Assembly (NCBI RefSeq): GCF_026262505.1 | Contig: NC_067204.1 | Coordinates: 22,165,300 to 22,229,299, forward strand | DNA from: Trichomonas vaginalis G3 | Lineage: Eukaryota > Parabasalia > Trichomonadida > Trichomonadidae | Reading direction: 5' to 3' | Length of the DNA stretch: 64,000 nt | Part shown: positions 57,269-64,000 of the stretch, piece by piece | How positions within the stretch are numbered: the first letter of the stretch is position 1 | Layout: the number at the start of each line of letters is the position of its first letter | Notes under the pieces: generated by a model | The model's input: only the letters and a program-made list of their open reading frames with translations | The model's database searches: none | Told to the model about the DNA's origin: nothing | Made by a program: the position numbers and the translations under genes

Positions 57269-57928
57269 ATGACTCCTAGCAAGAAGAACTACAGATTCAC
57301 AGCTCATAACAGAAAAAATGTAGATAATAAAAAACAACATACCGTTCTTAATACCATGGCAATAAATGAGAACACATTGACTGATAAAATTGATGATGTC
57401 GCCTTAATTAATACCGCATTTGAAAAATCATTGATATCTCTTTTGTTCTCATTACCGTATGACAAATATTCATGGAGTACGGATGTTAGAGAACTATATT
57501 ATTCTCAACTAATCATCCTCAAAGAATTATATGTTACACATATCAAAAAAATTAGGATTTTTCCATCAAATACTTATGAAACTTTCGAGACAACTGAACC
57601 ACAAGATCTTTCACTATCAAAACTTAATGATTTTATGACATATTCATTTAAATTTTTTGCACTTGGCGATTCATGGTCCCTTATGAATGCAGACTCCTTA
57701 TTTATATTCATCAATACTGTTGAAAGATTTGAAAAACGCTCGAAATCAACAACAAGCAAAATTTTTAATGCATTTTCCTCTGAACTGTCCACAGTTGGCA
57801 CTTATTTAACTAGTTGGAAACGGTCTATTAATCATAAAATCCATTCTTTTATAAAAAAGAAGGCAGTCGAATCCAGAAATGCAATTCTTCGATCACCATA
57901 TTATGTTGATTTAAATAAGAATGACTAA
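57269..57928 (+). CDS. Host protein of unknown function, 219 residues
   Basis: I do not recognise it. It begins MTPSKKNYRFTAHNRKN, with a basic N-terminus, then a mostly helical body (SLISLLFSLPYDKYSWSTDV, then LYYSQLIILKELYVTHIKK) and a C-terminal basic helix (WKRSINHKIHSFIKKKA). No membrane segment or signal peptide. The start at 57269 is strongly supported by the initiator-like TCATTTTT immediately upstream, consistent with the very short 5' leaders of trichomonad genes. An in-frame ATG at 57356 is less likely. The next gene is on the other strand and converges on it, with about 280 bp between. Confidence 0.6.
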   Translation: MTPSKKNYRFTAHNRKNVDNKKQHTVLNTMAINENTLTDKIDDVALINTAFEKSLISLLFSLPYDKYSWSTDVRELYYSQLIILKELYVTHIKKIRIFPSNTYETFETTEPQDLSLSKLNDFMTYSFKFFALGDSWSLMNADSLFIFINTVERFEKRSKSTTSKIFNAFSSELSTVGTYLTSWKRSINHKIHSFIKKKAVESRNAILRSPYYVDLNKND

Positions 57929-58204
57929 CTTTTTTTTTGTTTTGCAGGTCTCACTTATCATTTTCTATCATTCTCTCAAATTGCTGGTTAAGATTTTAAT
58001 TGCTATGGCTATTCGCGTATGTATTTGATACTTTATTTGGTGATAAACTTCTTTAAATATCATCTCTATTTATTGAATAATTTATCAATTGCAACAAACT
58101 CATAAAATCGCTCAAAAGTTCGTTTGAAATCAAAAGTAATGAATCATTAGATACCAAAAAAATATAAAAAAATTTATAATAAATTGGTTAAATATGAATT
58201 AAAT

Positions 58205-61200
58205 TCATGCAAAAATGTTCTTAAGGTCATTAAGAACTGAAGCTGTGAGCGGCTGTGCCTTTGAAAGGATCTTTACATCAACTTTCTGAGCACCGAATTT
58301 CACGTGAATGAGAACCTTGAATGGTGTTGAAACTAACAAACCCATGAAAATCTCTTCTTGACCAATTCTTTGAACAGTCTTGACGTGTGCCAAATTGTTC
58401 AATGCGGCGGAGATATCATCCAATGTCATTCCATCCTTCTTCTGGAGAGAAAGGACTAATTCACTGCCTCCTGACTTCCAAGCAGCTCCAAACTCGTTCG
58501 TTGTTGCTGTCTGAGGGACAATGAATGTCAACAAATTCGCTGGCAAATTGACATTAACTGTCTTTCCATTGTAAACGATATTTGCTGTGAACTTGAACTG
58601 TGGGAATCCCTTCATCTGCTTGGGGAAAGAGAACGATGTCAACAAAGTAACAGCGTTTTGTTGAGGGATGCAATTGATATTTGCTGGATGAGAAACAACA
58701 TCTTTGTTCAAAACATCCGGTCCATCAATTGAAATCTTGCATTCTCCAATTGGATAATCAGTTGCATTCATTACAGCAACTAAGATCTTTCCTTGTCCGC
58801 AAATTGCGATAACTTTGATTGTATCATCAGCGAAAACAGGAGCAGGAGAGAAACCTTGTGCAAAGAATTCAGCAATCTCTTGTGGTTGTGGTTGTTGTAA
58901 CTCATTTATTGCTTCTTCAACATTCTGCTTTTGTTCATCAGTCAACTCATTATTTGTAATTTGTTGTTGCTGTTGTTGAGGTTGTTCTGGAGCTGGTTGC
59001 TTTGGTTTCTTAGCAACTGGTTTAGCACCTTTGAAGATAGAAGCAGCGAGTTTTTCTTTCTTCTCTTGGTCGCTGTTTTGTGCTTTCTTTCCTGCAACAG
59101 AAAGTTTTGCGAACATCGAAACTTTCTTTGGTGCATCAGGAGTATTATACATTCCATCAGCATTGTAACTTGGTGTTGCTTCTTCTTGTGTTTGTTCAGT
59201 GACTAATCCATCTTGTCCCCAAACAGCAGCAACGCCAACAGTGTTCAATGCTGAATAATCATCAACTTGTGATTCATCTTGCTGAGAATTCTGTTGAACA
59301 TTGACTCCATCAGCGGAATAAATATTTCCTGGAGTTGATGAAGCGTAAGGAGTGTAAATAAGTGTTGGTTTGTTTGTGACAATGATATCTGTATCTCTGT
59401 CGTCCAAAGGAATATATTGAGCACCGCCTTTTGCAATGGATTCATTGACTAAGTCATCGAGGAATGATAATTGTGGATCTTCCTCTTGATCCATTGCCAA
59501 AACAATACTCAATGATTCCTTGAAATTCAACAAAGAGAAAGCTTCGTAACAGATCTCTTGAACAATAATTGAACTACTTTGTTTGTAGTTCTCGAATACG
59601 TCTAATACTTCTTGAGGAACATCTTCAATCTTTGGAAGTAATTTAAGGATAGCGTTCAAAACCCATTCTCTTGGTTTGTCGTATCCATCTGCCAAATCAC
59701 ATAATAACAAAATAATGAAGGATAAATCGTATTCATCAGATAATTCGGCATAATTTCCTATGACATGAGAAATGACAGTTACAAATACATCAGATAATTT
59801 GCGAGAGGATTGTGCGACATCCAAATAAAGATTGACAATGGATCTCCTCATTTCTTCATCGCATTCTTCATCGATGATTCTCATGACTTGGAATGCAACA
59901 TCAGGATTAACTAAGTCTCCGCCCAAAGAAAACAGTTGCTCCATTGTTTTCGCAAACCATAATGGAGATGGAGAATATTTGGAAGCGATATCGGTGATTT
60001 TTTCGGATAAATCACGTCTGATGACTTCGTTCTTCGTTCTCTGGAAGAATTTCAACATGTTGACAACAATGATTTGGGCATTGTCTTGTGAGGCCATGTT
60101 GTGGAGGAGATTCAATGTAATGAGACGAATTGATGGGTCAGGATGCTCAAGGCAATCGATGATTGTAGACTGGAATTCAGTGGCGAAGTCAGGAATGCTC
60201 GATAATACTGATAAACCGATGTATTTGTAGTTTTGTTCTCTTGATCCCATAAATAAGGAAATTGCACCGCGGAGTTGAGGAATCTCTGTAAGATCGAGAG
60301 CTATTGCTGTTTTTACGGCTTCGTAGAGGACAGCGGCTGTTGCTGGAGACTCACAAGTGCCGGCTTGTAATGCGGAGGTAACAATGGCTTCAACGGCTTC
60401 GTTGATGCCTGGCTCTGTAACGGCGATTGTTTGAATGAGTCTGAAGATGTTGATGAGAACGAATGGAGCTCCAATTCGTTGATGAACGTATTCGACTTTG
60501 GAATTTCCGGCCAAAATTAACTGGGCGACTCTTGTAAAGTCTGGTAACATATCGCAGATCTGACGAATGTTGAGCTTGTTGATAAGAAGGCTTCTAAATG
60601 TGATAATGATTGCGTTGACAATTGAAAGATCTGGATCTGAGCAAAGACGACAGAGATCTGGGAAGAAATCAATAACGCACATAGGATCCTTCCTGATAAA
60701 GGATACAACGCACATAATCGCCTTTTGACGAATAATTGGGACTGTGTGGTTCAAGCACTGAGCAATAAATCCGATAACTGGTTGAATGAGCTCAGGAGTA
60801 ACAAGTTGAGCAATTGCGGTTAAGGCTAAAGCCATAGATGTTGGATGACCTGAAGAAAGATCTCTCTGAGTAGAGTTAACAATAAGAACAATAAGATCGG
60901 ATTTGGAATCAAAGAGTGCAGAGCATGCCAAATAGCCAAGTGCCTTTGTCATCATTTGTGAATCTTGAGTGAGATTTACTGCATGAATTTGGCCGAAACT
61001 TGTGTTATAGCCAAGTAAGGTAAGTTGGACTAAAGAAATTACATTTTCATAAAGCTCTGATATAGACAGCTTTGATTTTGATAATGTTTTTCTTACATCT
61101 TGCATCCATTTCGTTACAATTAATTCTTCGGATTCACGACTCTTGCAATCACCAATCGATAAGCAGATGTCATGAAAATTCTTCGAAAGTTTGATCTTTT

Positions 61201-61219
61201 GGACTTCTTTACTAAACAT
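58205..61219 (-). CDS. AP-complex large subunit, most like AP-4 epsilon adaptin
   Basis: A 1004-residue adaptin of the vesicle-coat adaptor family, which selects cargo and shapes transport vesicles at Golgi or endosomal membranes. The alpha-solenoid trunk runs from about residue 20 to 570: LLGYNTSFGQIHAVNLTQDS, TKALGYLACSALFDSKSDL and VNSTQRDLSSGHPTSMALAL correspond closely to the trunk start of AP-4 epsilon (GYDASFGYIHA..., GYLA.SLFL...). A Gln/Pro-rich hinge follows (about 590-790, with a Q run near 750), then an ear domain from about 796, with the platform part from about 896 (TTNEFGAAWKSG, compare EFG-LW in epsilon). No intron is seen. Length is usual for the family. The alternatives are gamma or alpha adaptin; the adaptin assignment is firm, the epsilon label less so. 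Confidence 0.85.
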   Translation of the reverse strand: MFSKEVQKIKLSKNFHDICLSIGDCKSRESEELIVTKWMQDVRKTLSKSKLSISELYENVISLVQLTLLGYNTSFGQIHAVNLTQDSQMMTKALGYLACSALFDSKSDLIVLIVNSTQRDLSSGHPTSMALALTAIAQLVTPELIQPVIGFIAQCLNHTVPIIRQKAIMCVVSFIRKDPMCVIDFFPDLCRLCSDPDLSIVNAIIITFRSLLINKLNIRQICDMLPDFTRVAQLILAGNSKVEYVHQRIGAPFVLINIFRLIQTIAVTEPGINEAVEAIVTSALQAGTCESPATAAVLYEAVKTAIALDLTEIPQLRGAISLFMGSREQNYKYIGLSVLSSIPDFATEFQSTIIDCLEHPDPSIRLITLNLLHNMASQDNAQIIVVNMLKFFQRTKNEVIRRDLSEKITDIASKYSPSPLWFAKTMEQLFSLGGDLVNPDVAFQVMRIIDEECDEEMRRSIVNLYLDVAQSSRKLSDVFVTVISHVIGNYAELSDEYDLSFIILLLCDLADGYDKPREWVLNAILKLLPKIEDVPQEVLDVFENYKQSSSIIVQEICYEAFSLLNFKESLSIVLAMDQEEDPQLSFLDDLVNESIAKGGAQYIPLDDRDTDIIVTNKPTLIYTPYASSTPGNIYSADGVNVQQNSQQDESQVDDYSALNTVGVAAVWGQDGLVTEQTQEEATPSYNADGMYNTPDAPKKVSMFAKLSVAGKKAQNSDQEKKEKLAASIFKGAKPVAKKPKQPAPEQPQQQQQQITNNELTDEQKQNVEEAINELQQPQPQEIAEFFAQGFSPAPVFADDTIKVIAICGQGKILVAVMNATDYPIGECKISIDGPDVLNKDVVSHPANINCIPQQNAVTLLTSFSFPKQMKGFPQFKFTANIVYNGKTVNVNLPANLLTFIVPQTATTNEFGAAWKSGGSELVLSLQKKDGMTLDDISAALNNLAHVKTVQRIGQEEIFMGLLVSTPFKVLIHVKFGAQKVDVKILSKAQPLTASVLNDLKNIFA

Positions 61220-62283
61220 TTAGAAATAAATTTGTTTTATTGTTTGACATCTCACCTGTAAACTACACAAATTTTGATTGGAAAAGAAGGATCGTAGATA
61301 AAAAAATCTTCACTGAGTAACATACATCATATCAAACTCAATTTTTGATAAACAGCCGATAGGCATAATTTGTTTCCCGGATCAAGAATCGATATTTGAG
61401 AGTCATCAGGAATAACACAGACTGATGAATTGTTAGCTAGCCTTTTTACATATTATTGATCTTGGAAAAACAAAAAATAATGTTATGAAATCCAAAATTC
61501 AATAAATACAATATGATTCGGAACTAATTATAGCTATCCTTGCAGATGGTCTATAAGAGTACTTCACAAAAGTGGCTTAAATATTAAAATTAGTTTATGA
61601 GATTTCACGTGGTATTTATGTATACACAGGTGATTGCTGCTGATAATGCAACTTTGAGAAGAATCTTTTGTGATTATTCTTAAAGTTGCATCAAAGACAG
61701 CCACTTATAGACAATGGTTGTCTTTGTGTGCAACAATCCCTTGCATTGACAAAAATAACAAGTAATTGTTACTGATAAGGCAGCTTCGTGAAGCACTTAT
61801 AAAACGTATCTCCATCATAAGAAGCACAAAATAAAGACCTATTCTTGCCCAAACTAGATCGATAAAATATATAACTAATAAGTGGATGTATGCACTCAAT
61901 ATAATAATACCTAAACTATGCTCTGATCAGTGGTATATATTCAAATCAAGAATAAAACGATTCCTGCCTAAAACCGATGTGTAATTTTTTTTGTACGTTA
62001 TAAAAAAATTGGTATACAACCAAGAAAGTTCTTCATTATTTTTAACCTTAATATGGATGTTCTATCAGTAATTGATTCGCACCATTGGAGAAATTCATTA
62101 TCTAATGATTTTCGACCTGATGATCTGTGTTTAAATATTGAAAATGAGTACTTGACTTGGCTGAAAAATTACAATTGACTCGTTATTATTGAGTATGGTC
62201 ATAGTGCTTGGTTGATTAAATTAAGTGTGTTTATAGTACTTTTTTAAAGAATTAATATTTTATAGTATAAAATTAAGTAATAT
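61220..62283. other. Intergenic region with a hairpin and one tiny open frame
   Basis: Contains an imperfect hairpin at 61648-61689 (GCAACTTTGAGAAGAATC against GATTATTCTTAAAGTTGC). A 41-codon open frame at 62053-62178 (MDVLSVIDSHHWRNSL...) ends before the glycine-rich gene; it could be a small gene or a fragment. Nothing else recognised. Confidence 0.5.
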
Positions 62284-63647
62284 ATGATTAAATATTCATT
62301 GTATAATGAAAGTCATTATGAAGCTAAGTTGAAAGTCACAGAAATTCGAAATAAGTATGTCTTCGAATATCCGTGTGAAAACAACAATGATTGTACAGAC
62401 TACGTAATCACATTTTCACCAGGTGTATACAAATTTGAGTTGTATGGTGCATCTGGTGGAAGTTCAACTGGTCATGTATCATCATATCGATATCCTAATG
62501 GTTCATGTATTGAAGACAAAATTGTTGAATCTGTTAAGGGTAATACTAAATGTCTTCGACAGTCTAGTCTTGGTGGTGCAGGCGCATACATCAGTGGCAC
62601 AATATATTTATCTAATGAAACTATCTCATATGCTACTATTGGAGGTCGAGGAATTTTTGATTATAAAATTCAGGAAGAAGCCACTAAACAATGCTATGCA
62701 AAAGAAAACATGATTGAAGGAGGTTATGGAGGTGGAGGGTATGCTGCAAATTGGTATCGTAGATCTAATTTCTTTGGATCAGGTTCAGGAGGTGGTCAAG
62801 CCGCTGTCAAATTTGTCAAAAATGATCTTTGGCATCGAGTCATTGTAAGTGGTGCTGGAGGTGGTGCTGATAGCAAAAATGGATCACTTCTTGGAGGCGA
62901 TGATGGTACATGAGGTTCAGGTGGTTTAGAAGGACAAGGATGGTTTTTAAACGGTCAATATCAATCAAAATATTTATCAAATTCCAAATTTGGATTCAGT
63001 TTTGGTTCGGGTGAATCAGCACAAGAAACAAAATCATTGAATCCTCAAGGAGTTCAGACAAGTACTGGTGCGAGTGATCGACCTGGTGCAGGATCGGGTT
63101 GGTTTGGTGGCTTTGCAGGTCATCATCAAAATGGAGGTTCAGGAGGAGGAAGTTCATGGATTTTGTCTAAAGATGCAGTTATTCCGGAAAATGATATTGT
63201 TTCATATGACAGTTTTTATAATTTTCTTGGAACATCTAAATATGCATTCACAAAGACAGACTATTTATTTAACAATGTCATTGATGCATCGGGTGTTTGG
63301 GAAGGTAATGGTAAACTTGTCATTACTATTCTTAATTTCATTAATTGTCCAACAGTTTGTGTTTGTTATCGAAATCCTCCAGAAATTCGAGTTCAAATTG
63401 GAGGCACCAGAAATCCTGATTTATCCCCCTGAAATATTTGATTACTTTAGATACAAAAAAGTGACAAATATTCCATTCTTGACATCCGTTGAACATCTCG
63501 TTAATCCGTTCATCGAACCATTGTTGTTGCATGACTATTCAGTGTTCACTTCACCTGAAAATGAGTCACTTTTGTTCAAAAACGTTTATTTGGCATTAAT
63601 TGCTGTTTCTACAGGATATAAGTTTGAAGTTGAAAAATTGACGGTTT
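62284..63647 (+). pseudogene. Glycine-rich protein gene of the host (broken, runs into the gap)
   Basis: Begins MIKYSLYNESHYEAKLKV and has the features of the Gly_rich family (as in PF12810, found in ALK/LTK-type receptors and in multigene families of trichomonads): YKFELYGASGGSS, GGAGAYISGTIYLS, IGGRGIF, GGYGGGGYAANW, SGSGGGQAAVKF, VSGAGGGAD, GGSGGGSSWILS. An in-frame TGA lies at 62911-62913, after which the same frame continues to 63432. The frame then changes near 63410-63430, where the continuing protein-like sequence (EIFDYFRYKKVTNIPFLT) is in another frame. I read this as a host pseudogene or a draft-sequence artefact. Confidence 0.65.
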
Positions 63648-63747
63648 NNNNNNNNNNNNNNNNNNNNNNNNNNNNNNNNNNNNNNNNNNNNNNNNNNNNN
63701 NNNNNNNNNNNNNNNNNNNNNNNNNNNNNNNNNNNNNNNNNNNNNNN
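63648..63747. other. Scaffold gap (100 N)
   Basis: An exact run of 100 N. The left flank is the glycine-rich gene region, the right flank is a mariner fragment, so the gap was probably caused by a repeated transposon. Confidence 0.95.
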
Positions 63748-63995
63748 CGCGTCCTTCAGCTCTCTTTTTTAGCGTGCCGAATAAATAAAAGTCAGAGGGG
63801 GCAATATCAGGTGAAAAATTGGGTTTGGAACAACTTTCTGACATTGTTTTCCACCAAGTAATTCATTACCTTGTGACTTTTGTGAACTCTTGAATTATCA
63901 AAATGAATTGCAAACTTTTGTTTTTGTTGTTTGGATTTCTCAAACTCATTCAGAATTGATAATTTGAGTAAAGAACATTGTCAATTAGTACTGAG
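63748..63995 (-). pseudogene. mariner transposase fragment
   Basis: On the minus strand, FAIHFDNSRVHKS (near 63905-63870) matches the mariner DNA-A-H motif, and NFSPDIAPSDFYLFGTLKKR (near 63825-63760) matches the family's YSPDLAPSDyhLF-LK signature that carries the last catalytic Asp. The two motifs are in different frames, with a frame change near 63835, and the rest of the gene is hidden by the gap. Mariner elements are known in trichomonads. This is a degraded copy. Confidence 0.8.
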
Positions 63996-64000
63996 CATTC

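Noticed and set aside
63068-63844. Open frames that run across the second N gap
   Set aside because: Same reason; the left part belongs to the glycine-rich gene region and the right part to a mariner fragment.

Overview
The window looks like draft nuclear sequence of a trichomonad parabasalid (Trichomonas/Tritrichomonas type). It is AT-rich, its genes are uninterrupted by visible introns, it holds a mariner transposase remnant and a glycine-rich family gene, and more than 80 percent of it is Maverick/Polinton virus-like DNA. Two 100-N scaffold gaps (33940-34039 and 63648-63747) divide it. The species cannot be named from sequence alone.

Region 1 (1-33939) is Maverick element 1, running in from the left edge and ending at the first gap. 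It carries the family's parts: packaging ATPase, retrovirus-like integrase, PolB-type polymerase, capsid and candidate penton proteins, and a superfamily 3 helicase. It also has accessory genes: a Dam-like adenine methylase, a phage-tail-fibre-like protein, KilA-N, GIY-YIG and HNH proteins, and small amphipathic proteins. A block of about 9.6 kb at the left edge recurs in direct orientation from 24646 on, a period of about 24.6 kb. The second copy is rearranged: one KilA-N module is absent, another is present elsewhere, and the HNH module has moved into the polymerase gene. Element 1 has roughly fifteen breaks over this stretch; many of its genes look whole.

Region 2 (34040-36016) is host DNA: the 3' end of a membrane-anchored surface-type protein and a small gene of unknown function.

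Region 3 (36017-55433) is a complete-looking second Maverick, about 19.4 kb, with terminal inverted repeats of about 890 bp and a 6-bp target duplication (AAGGTG). It encodes capsid, ATPase, candidate penton, fibre, primase-helicase, integrase and PolB, most of them broken (about thirty breaks). Each terminal repeat carries an identical 196-codon gene.

Region 4 (55434-64000) is host DNA: a decayed gene with a discoidin-like domain, a 219-codon gene of unknown function, a full AP-complex large subunit most like AP-4 epsilon, a broken glycine-rich protein gene and, past the second gap, a mariner fragment.

The most interesting signal is non-coding. A family of short intergenic cassettes, built on a TGACAACATGACATTTTGAC core, is shared by the two otherwise very different Mavericks. 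In element 1 one cassette stands alone between two genes in one copy, while in the other copy cassettes bracket an extra KilA-N gene at the same place. In element 2 cassettes bracket the primase-helicase. Two further repeat families form hairpins whose stem sequences vary while pairing is kept, and one of these palindromes sits in frame inside a KilA-N gene.
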